Positions 1-8,347 of a DNA stretch of 64,000 bases are shown here, piece by piece (within the stretch, counting starts at the first letter, position 1; each line of letters starts with the position of its first letter). Made by a program: the position numbers and the translations under genes. The notes beneath the pieces were generated by a model. It had not been told where the DNA came from. It was given only the letters and a program-made list of their open reading frames with translations, and searched no databases. Source of the DNA: Microtetraspora niveoalba (GTDB taxonomy: Bacteria; Actinomycetota; Actinomycetes; Streptosporangiales; Streptosporangiaceae); contig NZ_BBYM01000023.1 in NCBI RefSeq assembly GCF_001570405.1, positions 1 to 64,000 of the forward strand, given 5' to 3'.

Positions 1-1641
1 CGCCAGTACGGTCTCGGCGTCGTCCAGATGACGGGCGGCCGAGGTGATCGTGGCGGCGTACCCGTAGGAGAGGCTGCCCTCGGTCAGCCGGGCGGCCACC
101 TGCGGCAGACGCGACAACTGCCGCGACAGAGTGACGCGCTCCCCGGCCCGCGCGGAGCGGGAGCCGGTCGCCGCCGCCAGCCATGACCCGATCGAACGCC
201 GCCCGAACAGTTGGTGGCCTTTGCCTGCCTCTGCTATCCGCAACCGCGCTGCCAGTGCTGCTTCGGCTAGATCGATCACCCGGGCCAGCGCGACGATCTC
301 CGCCATCGCCACCTCAACATCGACCTCGGCCTCGGCCTCGCCCGGAGAACCTCCCGGAACAGCCCCCAACACGGCCCCGGGCACATCCCGATGCACACCG
401 CCGGGCATCTCCCCCGACGACGCATTCCCCGACGCATCCCCTGACCCAGCGGCCGTGGCGGTGGCGGCGATCCGCTCTACGCAGGCGAGCAGGTCCCGGA
501 CGGCAGGCCGGGCCAACGCCGGGTCGGGCCAGTCACCCGCCCGGGCATCCACATCGCTACCGTCACCATCAGACGCAGCCTCCCGGCCGGCACCAGACTG
601 CCCCTCCCGGCTCGCACCAGTCTGAGCCTCCCGGCCCGCAGAGGGCTGAGTCTCCTGACCCCCACCCGCCTGACCCCGGCCCCGATCCCACTCCTGATCG
701 TCACGCCAGCCCTCGACACGGTCCCGCCACTCGCCGCCGCAGCGCTCGCCGTCCTGCTGCCCATCAACCCGCCGCCCCCGGTCCTCGCCCCGTCGCCCGC
801 CGTCCCGCCGACGGCCGTCCCGGCCGCCGCGCCGGGCGGGGGTGACCGTCGACCGCTGGTTACTGCTGGAGCGACGCCCCTGCCAGATGCCATCCCAGGC
901 CGAAAGACCACCATCGTCATCTTGCGGACACCGCGACTCGTCTTGGCCGCCGGTTCCCGCCCCCGCCCCCGCATCGGCCATCCCGCCGTCGATCGTGGAA
1001 TGCCCTGTAACACCGGACCTCACAGCACCCGGCCCTGTAGCGCCACATGGTGCGGCACCGGGTCTGGTCGGTCCTGACAGCCATACTCCATCGGCCGAGC
1101 CCCGGTCTGCTCCAGACTCTGATCCGCGGCCTTCTCCCTGCTCCGGACTCCGGTCTTCTACCGGGCCGGCGACGCCCATCAGCCGCCGCGCCCATGACAA
1201 CGCAGCATCCCGCTCGCCACCCTCAGACCTGGCGGTGCCGTCCGAGGCCGGATCGAACAAGGACCAGCCCGCCGACGGCACACCGCCACCCTGTCCACCG
1301 CTCGGCCTCCCGCTCTGCCTATCGCCCGGCCTCCCATCGGGCCGGGCCACGGTGGATTGCATGGGCTCGAGACGACCGGCATCGGGAGATGCAGTCTCAG
1401 CGGGAGTGCGGGCGGGTGGGGCCGGAACAGGCGTGCCGGCGCGGCGGGTGCGGGTGCGGGTGCGGGTGCGATCGAGCAGCACGGCACCGTAGGAGTCGCC
1501 GGCGAAGGGGCGGGACCCGTTCAGCGGCTTGTGCCGACGGTGCGACTCCCATCGGGAGGACGTTGACAGCGGGCCGGCGGAGCGCACTGACGGCGAGTCA
1601 CCGGATCGGCCTGAAAGCAGCACGCCGCCAGAAACAATCAC
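1..1641 (-). CDS. DUF222 (13E12-type) domain protein, probable HNH endonuclease family, C-terminus beyond the window edge
   Basis: The frame is open from a GTG at 1641 to the left edge, at least 547 codons. A Shine-Dalgarno AGGGAGG lies 8 nt before the GTG, after an in-frame stop. Residues 1 to about 435 are low-complexity (Gly, Arg, Ser, Asp, Glu), with an RTRTRTRTR tract from a (CGGGTG)n repeat near 1444-1470. From about residue 440 the protein is helical and matches the DUF222 start: EIVALARVIDLAEAALAARL, then LFGRRSIGSWLA, then QVAARLTEGSLSYGYAA. Family members usually end in an HNH nuclease motif; that part would lie left of base 1 and cannot be seen. DUF222 proteins are abundant, often multicopy and poorly understood in actinomycetes. 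The long disordered N-terminus is unusual for the family. Family call good; nuclease activity inferred. Confidence 0.8.
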   Translation of the reverse strand, partial: MIVSGGVLLSGRSGDSPSVRSAGPLSTSSRWESHRRHKPLNGSRPFAGDSYGAVLLDRTRTRTRTRRAGTPVPAPPARTPAETASPDAGRLEPMQSTVARPDGRPGDRQSGRPSGGQGGGVPSAGWSLFDPASDGTARSEGGERDAALSWARRLMGVAGPVEDRSPEQGEGRGSESGADRGSADGVWLSGPTRPGAAPCGATGPGAVRSGVTGHSTIDGGMADAGAGAGTGGQDESRCPQDDDGGLSAWDGIWQGRRSSSNQRSTVTPARRGGRDGRRRDGGRRGEDRGRRVDGQQDGERCGGEWRDRVEGWRDDQEWDRGRGQAGGGQETQPSAGREAQTGASREGQSGAGREAASDGDGSDVDARAGDWPDPALARPAVRDLLACVERIAATATAAGSGDASGNASSGEMPGGVHRDVPGAVLGAVPGGSPGEAEAEVDVEVAMAEIVALARVIDLAEAALAARLRIAEAGKGHQLFGRRSIGSWLAAATGSRSARAGERVTLSRQLSRLPQVAARLTEGSLSYGYAATITSAARHLDDAETVLA

Positions 1642-1684
1642 CGGAGATGCCTCCCTTCACGCTCTGATGACGCGGCCTGCCGCC

Positions 1685-1713
1685 AATATATCGCTCACAC
1701 GTTCTATTTGCAA
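1685..1713 (-). promoter_or_regulatory. Sigma70-type promoter of the DUF222 gene
   Basis: On the minus strand a -35 box TTGCAA (1708-1713) is separated by exactly 17 bp from a -10 box TATATT (1685-1690). Transcription would start near 1678, about 37 nt before the GTG start at 1641. The region is strikingly A+T-rich against its surroundings. No activator site was recognised. Confidence 0.65.
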
Positions 1714-1762
1714 CGGAGAGTAATCAGAGATGTACTGATTGTGCAACACGTCCCGTAATTCC

Positions 1763-1853
1763 GTTCGGGATCGGTTCAGGAACAGTGCGGCACGGACAAC
1801 ACAGCCACGTTCGGGGCCGATTCAGGAACAGCCGGCACGGACAACACAGCCAC
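1763..1853. repeat. Two tandem 45/46-bp copies in an intergenic region
   Basis: Two head-to-tail copies (1763-1808 and 1809-1853) share GGCACGGACAACACAGCCAC and TTCAGGAACAG with a few substitutions. They sit in the 475-bp gap between the DUF222 gene and the histidine phosphatase. Looser echoes (TCAGGAAACGC) follow to about 1990. Reading frames across it are low-complexity and I do not believe them. Confidence 0.6.
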
Positions 1854-2116
1854 GTCCGGGGCCGGCGCCGGCGCCGGCGGACCGGATATCAGGAAACGCA
1901 TCAGGGACGGGCATGCCGCCTTTGAGAACAGAGCAGTCGGCAGCGCCGGTCCCAGGGAAGATCCCATCAGGAAACGCCGGGCTCGGGAACACCGGCCGCG
2001 AACACTCCTACCGGCCTTCCGGAGAGAACGCCACCGAGACCAACCGCCCCGGCCCGGGCTCGCTCCCGCGGCAACGCGAAGCATCCCCGCGACCACTGAC
2101 ACAAGCTGGCTGCCGG

Positions 2117-2653
2117 TCAGACCAGCCGGTACTCCCATCCCTCCCGCCAGCCGAAATCGGCATCCACCAGTTCTTCCAACGGGATGCCGTCGATGAGGTG
2201 ATCGAACGCCCATCGCGTCGCGACGTGTCCGATGACCAGGACCCGGGTGCCGGACCAGCGCAAGGGCAGATCACTAAGAAAGCGACCCGCGCGGTGCACC
2301 GCCTGCCGCCAGCTTTCTCCCCCCGGATAGGGCGTGTCGAGGTGACGGGATCGGCTCTGGTGCACCTGAAGCGCGGGCGTACCGTTCTTGTCGCCGTAGT
2401 CACACTCCCGAAGCCGCCAGTCATGCAGGACCGGGATGTCGGTATCGGCGAACGCCAGAGAAGCGGTCTCAACCGCCCGGGTGAGGTCGGAGGTGAACAC
2501 GGCGGCAAGCCCGTCCTCGCGCCGCCGCTCGCCCAGTTCTACGGCCAGGCGCCGCCCCCGCTCGGACAGGCTCCCGGGTAGCCACCCGGTAGCGAGCCCC
2601 CGCTCGTTGTCCTGGCTCACCGAATGTGTCTCGAACACGACCTCCACCGGCAT
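2117..2653 (-). CDS. Histidine phosphatase family protein (phosphoglycerate mutase-like)
   Basis: A 178-residue single-domain protein of the phosphohistidine phosphatase superfamily. The N-terminal RHG box is replaced by ETHS (residues 8-11), keeping the phospho-accepting histidine but not the usual arginine; the following DNERG...TGWLPG..LS.RGRR resembles an actinobacterial subgroup with this variant. FTSDLTRAVETA carries the conserved arginine, LRECDYGDKNG the acid region, and VIGHVATRWAFDHL near the C-terminus the second catalytic histidine. The substrate cannot be deduced. It stands alone between the upstream repeats and the 44-bp repeat array. The ATG at 2653 gives the expected family N-terminus. 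Confidence 0.85.
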   Translation of the reverse strand: MPVEVVFETHSVSQDNERGLATGWLPGSLSERGRRLAVELGERRREDGLAAVFTSDLTRAVETASLAFADTDIPVLHDWRLRECDYGDKNGTPALQVHQSRSRHLDTPYPGGESWRQAVHRAGRFLSDLPLRWSGTRVLVIGHVATRWAFDHLIDGIPLEELVDADFGWREGWEYRLV

Positions 2654-2774
2654 GACGTCACCCTAACGCCGGCTTCGGCGCACTCCTCTGTTCTTCTCGC
2701 ACGACGGTCGGTCACCGCCTCGACCACGACCGCCTCCGCGAACGGAAACCCGGCCGCGGGGCCATCACTGCAGC

Positions 2775-2950
2775 GGCTCCCCAGAGCCGAAGCCCGGGCA
2801 CAACACCATCACCACAGCCGCTCCCCAGAGCCGAAGCCCGGGCACAACACCATCACCACAGCCGCTCCCCAGACGCGAAACCCGGGCACAACACCATCAC
2901 CACAGCCGCTCCCCAGACGCGAAACCCGGGCACAACACCATCACCACAGC
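2775..2950. repeat. Four perfect-length tandem copies of a 44-bp repeat
   Basis: Copies at 2775-2818, 2819-2862, 2863-2906 and 2907-2950 each contain CTCCCCAGA..CGAA.CCCGGGCACAACACCATCACCACAGC. Copies 1-2 and 3-4 form pairs sharing GAGCCGAAG versus GACGCGAAA. The 44-bp period is not a multiple of three, so it was not selected as coding sequence. There are no unique spacers, so it is not CRISPR. It lies between the histidine phosphatase start and the terminator of the steroid operon. Confidence 0.9.
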
Positions 2951-2960
2951 CGTCCAATGG

Positions 2961-2999
2961 GGGAGGCCCCCGCGCTCGGCTATGGCGCGGGGGCCTCCC
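2961..2999 (-). terminator. Strong intrinsic terminator of the hsaE-G-F-A operon
   Basis: A perfect 15-bp inverted repeat (GGGAGGCCCCCGCGC at 2961-2975 and its complement at 2985-2999) with a 9-nt loop, 25 nt beyond the stop codon of the hsaA-like gene. It lacks a U tract, as is common in high-GC actinomycetes. Confidence 0.8.
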
Positions 3000-3024
3000 T
3001 GGTTCCGTTCGTGACCGGAGGGGG

Positions 3025-4209
3025 TCAGATCATCGAGCGCATCGGGCCGTGGGGCGGCTCGACGTCGAGCTGGGTGAGGGCCGAGACGTGGAAGACCGAG
3101 CCGGGCACGTGGATGGCGTGCGCCAGGCCCATGTGCGCGTCACGCCAGAAGCGCTGGATCGGGTTGTCCATCCGCATGGCGTTGCCGCCCGAGCGGGCCA
3201 CGATCTCGTCCACCGCGCGCACCGCGCGCCACGCGGCCGCGACCTGGGTGCGACGCCCGACCGCGCGCTCGTCGAAGGTGACCTCGCGGCCGGAGGCGAC
3301 GATGTCGTAGATCCGGGAGGCGTTGTCGAGCAGCGCCGACCGGGCGGCGGCGATCTCGGCGGCCGCCTCGCTGATCGCGAACAGCACGTACGGGTCGTCC
3401 TTGATCTTGGTGCCCGTGACCTGTACGCGGCTCTTCTGGTACGCCATGTGGTGCGCGAGGGCGCCCTCGGCGATGCCGATGAGCGAGGCGGTGATGCCGA
3501 GGGGGAAGGCGGCCGAGAACGGCATGTGGTAGAGCGGGTTGGTCAGCCCGGCCTCCTTGGCCGCGGAGCCGTCGACGACCTTGGTGTACTGCAGGGTGCG
3601 GTACTCGGGGACGAACGCGTCCTTGACGATGATGTCCTTGCTGCCGGTGCCGCGCAGGCCGACGACGTCCCAGGAGTCCTCGACGATCTCGTAGTCGGAG
3701 CGGGGCAGGATCAGGTGCATCGAGACGGGCGGCTGGACGGGCTTGCCCTCGTCGTCGCCGAGGAAGCCGCCGAGGAAGATCCAGTCGCAGTGGTCGGTGC
3801 CGGACGAGAACTGCCAGCGGCCGTTGAAGATGTAGCCGCCGTCCACGGGGCGGGCGACGCCCATCGGCGCGTACGGCGAGGCGATCCAGGTGTCCTGGTT
3901 CTCGCCCCAGATCTCCTGCTGCACGCGCGGGTCGGCGTACGCCATCTCCCACGGGTGCACGCCGACGACGCCCGCGACCCAGCCGGTGGAGCCGTCGAGG
4001 CTCGCGATCTTCATCACGGTCTCGGCGAAGTCCCGGGGATGGAACTCGAGGCCGCCGTGGATCTTCGGCTGGAGCATCCGGATGACGTTCGACTCGCGCA
4101 GTACCTTGGCCGCCTGGTCGTCCAGCCTGCCGAGCTTCTCGTTGGACGGACCGAGCGCGCCGAGTTCGTCGGCACGCTGGATTATCGCCTCGAGTACCTG
4201 GTTGGTCAT
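3025..4209 (-). CDS. hsaA: HsaA-like flavin-dependent monooxygenase, oxygenase subunit
   Basis: 394 residues with the acyl-CoA dehydrogenase-like fold of two-component flavin hydroxylases. Family landmarks are [61 protein letters not shown] and, near the C-terminus, [16 protein letters not shown], the same order as in mycobacterial HsaA (394 aa). HsaA uses reduced flavin from HsaB to hydroxylate the ring-A phenol 3-HSA to the catechol 3,4-DHSA in steroid degradation. The ATG at 4209 overlaps the aldolase stop by 4 nt (ATGA), so the two are translationally coupled. It is the last gene before the 2961-2999 terminator. Related enzymes hydroxylate other phenols; the steroid role rests mainly on the neighbours. 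Confidence 0.82.
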   Translation of the reverse strand: MTNQVLEAIIQRADELGALGPSNEKLGRLDDQAAKVLRESNVIRMLQPKIHGGLEFHPRDFAETVMKIASLDGSTGWVAGVVGVHPWEMAYADPRVQQEIWGENQDTWIASPYAPMGVARPVDGGYIFNGRWQFSSGTDHCDWIFLGGFLGDDEGKPVQPPVSMHLILPRSDYEIVEDSWDVVGLRGTGSKDIIVKDAFVPEYRTLQYTKVVDGSAAKEAGLTNPLYHMPFSAAFPLGITASLIGIAEGALAHHMAYQKSRVQVTGTKIKDDPYVLFAISEAAAEIAAARSALLDNASRIYDIVASGREVTFDERAVGRRTQVAAAWRAVRAVDEIVARSGGNAMRMDNPIQRFWRDAHMGLAHAIHVPGSVFHVSALTQLDVEPPHGPMRSMI

Positions 4210-5237
4210 GCCTCTTCCCGCTTCCCTGCGAGTGCGACTGCGATTTCGATGAGCTGGTCTTCCTGCCCGCCGACGAGCTTGCGCCGCCCGGCCTCGATCA
4301 GGATCTCGGCGCCCGAGACCCCGTACTTGCGAGCCTGACGATCGGCGTGCTTCAGAAAGCTGGAGTAGACACCGGCGTAACCCATGGTCAGCGAGAGCCG
4401 ATCGAGCAGGCACTCCCCATCCATGATCGGCCGCACGACGTCCTCGGCCGCGTCGATGATCTTCAAGGTGTCGATGCCGGTACGGATGCCGAGCTTCTCC
4501 GCCACCGCGGCGAACGCCTCGACCGGCGTGTTCCCCGCCCCGGCCCCGAACCTGCGGGTCGAGCCGTCGATCTGCAGCGCCCCCGCGCGTACGGCGAGCA
4601 CGGAGTTGGCCACCCCCAGACCGAGGTTCTCGTGCCCGTGGAACCCGACCTGCGCGTCCGGCCCCAGCTCGGCCACCAGCGCCGAGATCCGGTCGCTCGT
4701 CTGCTCCATGATCAGCGCGCCGGCCGAGTCCACCACGTACACGCACTGGCAGCCCGCGTCCGCCATGATCCGCGCCTGCTTGGCCAGGACCTCCGGCGGC
4801 TGGCTGTGCGCCATCATCAGGAACCCGACCGTCTCCAGGCCCAGGTCCCGGGCCAGCCCGAAATGCTGGACCGAGATGTCGGCCTCGGTGCAGTGGGTGG
4901 CGATCCGGCACACGCTCGCGCCGTTCCCGGCCGCCTCCCGGATGTCGTCCTGCACCCCCAGGCCGGGCAACATCAGGAACGCGATCTTGGCGCGCTTCGC
5001 GGTCTGCACGGCCGCCTTGATCAGCTCCTGCTCGGGGGTGTGGCTGAAGCCGTAGTTGAACGACGAGCCGCCCAGCCCGTCGCCGTGCGTCACCTCGATC
5101 ACCGGAACGCCGGCGTCGTCGAGGGCGCCCACGATCGACCGGACGTGCTCGACGGTGAACTGGTGCTGCTTGGCGTGCGAACCGTCACGCAACGACGAGT
5201 CGGTGACCCGGATGTCGAGGTCGGCACTGAAAGACAT
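4206..5237 (-). CDS. hsaF: 4-hydroxy-2-oxovalerate-type aldolase (HsaF/DmpG family)
   Basis: 343 residues with a DRE-TIM barrel. [11 protein letters not shown] (residues 12-22) supplies the catalytic Arg17 and metal-ligand Asp18, and [10 protein letters not shown] carries the two metal-binding histidines. The C-terminal region ([25 protein letters not shown]) is the domain that contacts the partner dehydrogenase. The enzyme splits a 4-hydroxy-2-oxoacid into pyruvate and an aldehyde, which is channelled to the acylating dehydrogenase (HsaG). In steroid degradation the substrate is 4-hydroxy-2-oxohexanoate. The hsaG-like gene is 230 bp upstream, separated by a palindromic repeat; the hsaA-like gene overlaps by 4 nt downstream. 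Confidence 0.93.
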   Translation of the reverse strand: MSFSADLDIRVTDSSLRDGSHAKQHQFTVEHVRSIVGALDDAGVPVIEVTHGDGLGGSSFNYGFSHTPEQELIKAAVQTAKRAKIAFLMLPGLGVQDDIREAAGNGASVCRIATHCTEADISVQHFGLARDLGLETVGFLMMAHSQPPEVLAKQARIMADAGCQCVYVVDSAGALIMEQTSDRISALVAELGPDAQVGFHGHENLGLGVANSVLAVRAGALQIDGSTRRFGAGAGNTPVEAFAAVAEKLGIRTGIDTLKIIDAAEDVVRPIMDGECLLDRLSLTMGYAGVYSSFLKHADRQARKYGVSGAEILIEAGRRKLVGGQEDQLIEIAVALAGKREEA

Positions 5238-5267
5238 GAACGATCTCCTTGCTGACTAGTGCTCCGA

Positions 5268-5463
5268 CCGGCGAGGTTTGCCCGGAAGGAGCGGTGTCCA
5301 GGGTGGTGCATCGCAAGGCGGAGGAGGAGCCCGTAGCGGAGCTACGGGCGACATTCCCGGGCCCCGCGGAAACTCCGAGCTTGCGAGGAGTTTCCGTGGG
5401 TGGGGCGACAACGCCGCGAGGTGCCGCCCTGGGCGACGCGACGGGGCAAAGGTCGCCGGGAGG
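5268..5463. repeat. Palindromic REP/MITE-like element between hsaG and hsaF
   Basis: About 195 bp with nested symmetry. The outer arms are imperfect inverted repeats (TTTGCCC...CCAGGGTGGTGCATCGC near 5277-5313 against the complement of 5404-5452). Inside are two hairpins: a perfect 9-bp stem GCCCGTAGC (5329-5349, 3-nt loop) and a 10-bp stem CGGAAACTCC (5367-5396, extendable to about 14 bp with a G-T pair). It carries no reading frame and splits an otherwise compact operon. It may be a non-autonomous mobile palindrome and may also tune the hsaG/hsaF mRNA ratio. Confidence 0.65.
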
Positions 5464-5467
5464 GACA

Positions 5468-6376
5468 CTAGGACGGGACGCGCCCGGAGACGATCCGCTG
5501 CGCGAACCCCTCGCCGACCTTCGTCGCGGCCGCGGTCATGATGTCGAGGTTGCCCGAGTACGGCGGCAGGAAGTCCCCGGCGCCCTCCACCTCCAGGAAC
5601 ACCGCGACGCGGGCCAGCCCGCCGCTCACCGGCGTCGGGTCGTCGAACTGCGGCTCGGCGCGCAACCGGTACCCGGGCACGTACGACGCGACGGACGCGA
5701 CGACATCGCGGATGGAGGCGGCGATGGCGTCCCGGTCGGCGTCCACCGGGATGGAGCAGAACACCGTGTCCTGCATCAACATCGGCGGCTCGGCCGGGTT
5801 CAGGATGATGATCGCCTTGCCGCGCTCGGCGCCGCCGATCGTCTCGATGCCCCGGCTGGTGGTCTTGGTGAACTCGTCGATGTTGGCCCGCGTCCCCGGG
5901 CCCGCCGAGGGGGAGGCCACACTCGCCACGATCTCGGCGTAGGCGACCTCGGTCACCCGGGACACCGCGTACACCATGGGGATCGTCGCCTGACCGCCGC
6001 AGGTGATCAGGCTCACGTTCGGCGCGTCCAGGTGGGCGCCGAGGTTGACCGCGGGCACCACCGCCGGCCCGAGCGCGGCCGGGGTCAGGTCGACGGCCTG
6101 GATGCCGAGCGCCTCGTACTTCGGCGCGTTCACCTTGTGCACGTACGCCGAGGTCGCCTCGAAGACGATGTCGGGCCGCTCGTCCTGGGCGAGCAGCCAG
6201 TCCGCGCCGCCGGCCGAGGTGATCAGCCCGTGCTCCTGCGCCCGCTTCAGTCCGGGGCTGTCGGGGTCCACGCCGATCATCCAGCGCGGTTCGATCGCCT
6301 CCGACCGGAGCAGCTTGTACATCAGGTCGGTCCCGATGTTGCCCGAGCCGACGATGGCGGCACTCGCCTTGGTCAC
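5468..6376 (-). CDS. hsaG: Acetaldehyde/propionaldehyde dehydrogenase, acylating (HsaG/DmpF family)
   Basis: 302 residues. The NAD-binding GSGNIGTDL is at residues 10-18 and the catalytic cysteine is Cys126 in [12 protein letters not shown]. It converts the aldehyde released by the aldolase, with NAD and CoA, to acyl-CoA (propionyl-CoA in steroid degradation). The GTG start at 6376 lies 10 bp after the hydratase stop and has GAGGGTGAG just upstream. The acylating dehydrogenase and aldolase form a channelling complex, which fits their adjacency despite the intervening palindromic element. Family certain; exact aldehyde inferred from context. Confidence 0.93.
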   Translation of the reverse strand: MTKASAAIVGSGNIGTDLMYKLLRSEAIEPRWMIGVDPDSPGLKRAQEHGLITSAGGADWLLAQDERPDIVFEATSAYVHKVNAPKYEALGIQAVDLTPAALGPAVVPAVNLGAHLDAPNVSLITCGGQATIPMVYAVSRVTEVAYAEIVASVASPSAGPGTRANIDEFTKTTSRGIETIGGAERGKAIIILNPAEPPMLMQDTVFCSIPVDADRDAIAASIRDVVASVASYVPGYRLRAEPQFDDPTPVSGGLARVAVFLEVEGAGDFLPPYSGNLDIMTAAATKVGEGFAQRIVSGRVPS

Positions 6377-6386
6377 TGTCTCACCC

Positions 6387-7184
6387 TCATTCGAATCGAG
6401 CGGTCACGGAGCCGAGCCCGGCGAACTCGGCGCGGAAGACGTCGCCGGGGCGGGCGTCCACGGCGCGGGTGCAGGACCCGGGAAGGATCACGTGCCCGGC
6501 CTCCAGCGTCACGCCGAAGGAGGCGACCTTCCTGGCCAGCCAGGCCACGGCGGTGGTCGGATTCCCGAGGACGGCGTCGGTGTTGCCGCGGGCGATCTCG
6601 GACTCCCCCGACGCGCCCACGGAGTACAGCACCGCCTCGATGCCGGACGGGTCCAGTTCCTTGGGGCTGATCCGGGCCTCTCCCAGCAGCACCCCGGCCG
6701 AGGAGGCGTTGTCCGCGATGGTGTCGGCCAGGCCGATCTTCCAGTCGGTGATCCGGCTGTCGATCAGCTCGATGCTCGGCACGATGTACTCGGTGGCGGC
6801 GAGCACGTCCTGCTCGGTGCATCCCTCACCGGGCAGGGTCGCCCCGAGCACGTAGCCGATCTCGACCTCGATCCGCGGGTAGCAGTACGCGGCGGTGTCG
6901 ACGGGGGTGTCCTGCGACAGGACCATCGTGTCGAGCAGGTGCCCGTAGTCGGGCTCGTCCACGCCCATCATCTTCTGCATGACCAGGGAGGACAGCCCCA
7001 CCTTGTGCCCGTACACGCGGGCGCCGCCCGCGAGACGGCGGCGGATGTTGACGAGCTGGATCTCGTACGCGTCCACGACGTCGATGTCCGGGTACGACTC
7101 GGTCAGCGGGGCGATCGGTTCCCGGTCCCGCTCGGCCGCCCACAACCGGTCGGCCGCGGCCGCGCGTTGTGCCGCCTCCAGCAT
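6387..7184 (-). CDS. hsaE: 2-keto-4-pentenoate hydratase family protein (HsaE-like)
   Basis: 265 residues of the MhpD/TesE/HsaE hydratase family. Typical segments are [20 protein letters not shown] (metal-binding glutamates), SIELIDSRI and a C-terminal [10 protein letters not shown]. The enzyme adds water to 2-hydroxydienoate to give the 4-hydroxy-2-oxoacid used by the aldolase. The ATG at 7184 has a good Shine-Dalgarno (AGGAGG, 7 nt). It is the first gene of the minus-strand operon hsaE-hsaG-hsaF-hsaA, and a candidate operator (7275-7289) lies in its 128-bp leader. Confidence 0.92.
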   Translation of the reverse strand: MLEAAQRAAAADRLWAAERDREPIAPLTESYPDIDVVDAYEIQLVNIRRRLAGGARVYGHKVGLSSLVMQKMMGVDEPDYGHLLDTMVLSQDTPVDTAAYCYPRIEVEIGYVLGATLPGEGCTEQDVLAATEYIVPSIELIDSRITDWKIGLADTIADNASSAGVLLGEARISPKELDPSGIEAVLYSVGASGESEIARGNTDAVLGNPTTAVAWLARKVASFGVTLEAGHVILPGSCTRAVDARPGDVFRAEFAGLGSVTARFE

Positions 7185-7274
7185 CCACTTCCTCCTGGGT
7201 CGTCGGGCCGTGCCCGTCCGGGCAGGGCTCCTTTGTCAAAGGTTCCAGTCACGGATCACCGGCCGTGCCGCGTC

Positions 7275-7289
7275 TCCCGCTGAGTGGGA
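7275..7289. promoter_or_regulatory. Candidate IclR box upstream of the hsaE operon
   Basis: TCCCGCTGAGTGGGA, a partly palindromic 15-mer extended by one symmetric base on each side (7274-7290). It matches boxes at 10957-10971 (13 of 15) and 12884-12898 (12 of 15). All three lie before genes of the steroid cluster or beside the iclR gene. Confidence 0.5.
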
Positions 7290-7312
7290 GTCGCCGTCGC
7301 GGGGCCGGGAGG

Positions 7313-8347
7313 TCAGGCGTCGAAGGTGACCCTGAGCCGCTCGCTGACCGGGATCGCCTGACAGGCCAGGATCAGGCCGTCGGCGAGATCCTGCTTGTCG
7401 AGGACGGTGTTGTGCTCGAGCGTGACCTCGCCCTCGAGCAGCACGCAGGCGCACGCGCTGCACGAGCCCTCGCGGCAGGAGAACGGCGCGTCCATGCCCG
7501 CGTCGAGCAGCACGTCGAGCAGCTTGTTGCCCCTCGGCCAGGTGACCGTGCGGGTGTCGCCGTCCAGCTCGACCTCGAGCTCGCTGACCGGCCCCTCGTC
7601 GTCGATGACGACGGCGGCGCCGGCGAACGGGTCGCCGGCGAGCGAGGTGAAACGCTCCACGTGGACGCGGCGCTCCGGCACGCCGAGGCGGGCGAGCACC
7701 GCGACCGCGAGGTCCATGAACGCCTCGGGACCGCAGACGAACGCCTGCCGGTCGGTGTACGGCCGGGCGAGCGCGGCCAGCCCGCCGGCCGTCGGCCGGC
7801 CCTGTACCGACTCCAGCCAGTGGACGACGGTCAGCCGGTCGCCGTACTCGGCGGACAGGGCGACCAGCTCGTCCCGGAAGATCACCGAGTGCTCGTCCCG
7901 GTTGGCGTAGATCAGGGTGACCGCGCCGGCCCCCGCGTGCAGGCAGGACTTGAGGATCGACATGACCGGCGTGATGCCGCTGCCTCCCGCGAAGAGGAGG
8001 AAGTCCTGGTCGAGGGAGTCGGGGGTGAACGTGCCGGAGGGCCGCAGCACCTCCAGCGTGTCGCCCTCGGCGACGTTGTCGCAGATCCAGTTCGACGCGT
8101 AGCCGTCCCGCACCCGCTTGACGGTCACCTTGAGCTTCTCTCCCCTGACGGGGGAGCTGCACAGGGAGTAGCAGCGGGCCGCCCCTCCCTCCCGGGTGGT
8201 CGGCACCCGGATCGTGAGGAACTGGCCGGGGCGGTAGCCGAACCGGTCCCGGCCGTCCTCCTCGGGTTCGAGCACGAGCGAGTGCGCGTCGGCGGTCTCC
8301 TTGATGACCTCGACGACCCGCACCCGCAGGGGTCCCGGCTGGGTCAT
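7313..8347 (-). CDS. kshB: 3-ketosteroid 9-alpha-hydroxylase reductase subunit (KshB-like)
   Basis: 344 residues: an FAD-binding domain with RCYSLCSSP (about residues 58-66), an NAD-binding domain with GGSGITPVMSIL (about 113-124), and a C-terminal plant-type [2Fe-2S] ferredoxin with C-x4-C-x2-C in CREGSCSACAC and the fourth Cys in ILACQA. It passes electrons from NADH to the Rieske oxygenase KshA, which hydroxylates C9 of 3-ketosteroids and, with KstD, opens ring B. Similar reductases serve other Rieske oxygenases, so the Ksh role depends on the adjacent KstD. The ATG at 8347 overlaps the kstD stop (ATGA). No kshA is present in the window. Confidence 0.85.
   Translation of the reverse strand: MTQPGPLRVRVVEVIKETADAHSLVLEPEEDGRDRFGYRPGQFLTIRVPTTREGGAARCYSLCSSPVRGEKLKVTVKRVRDGYASNWICDNVAEGDTLEVLRPSGTFTPDSLDQDFLLFAGGSGITPVMSILKSCLHAGAGAVTLIYANRDEHSVIFRDELVALSAEYGDRLTVVHWLESVQGRPTAGGLAALARPYTDRQAFVCGPEAFMDLAVAVLARLGVPERRVHVERFTSLAGDPFAGAAVVIDDEGPVSELEVELDGDTRTVTWPRGNKLLDVLLDAGMDAPFSCREGSCSACACVLLEGEVTLEHNTVLDKQDLADGLILACQAIPVSERLRVTFDA

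Noticed and set aside
1739-2581. A 280-codon plus-strand frame over the 45-bp repeats and histidine phosphatase
   Set aside because: Repeat-derived and antisense to a clear phosphatase; no Shine-Dalgarno or motif.
2775-2950. CRISPR array
   Set aside because: Repeats are contiguous with no unique spacers, and no cas gene is nearby.
2624-3310. A 228-codon plus-strand frame with HHHH tracts across the 44-bp repeats
   Set aside because: The 44-bp period changes frame at each copy and the frame then runs antisense to hsaA.
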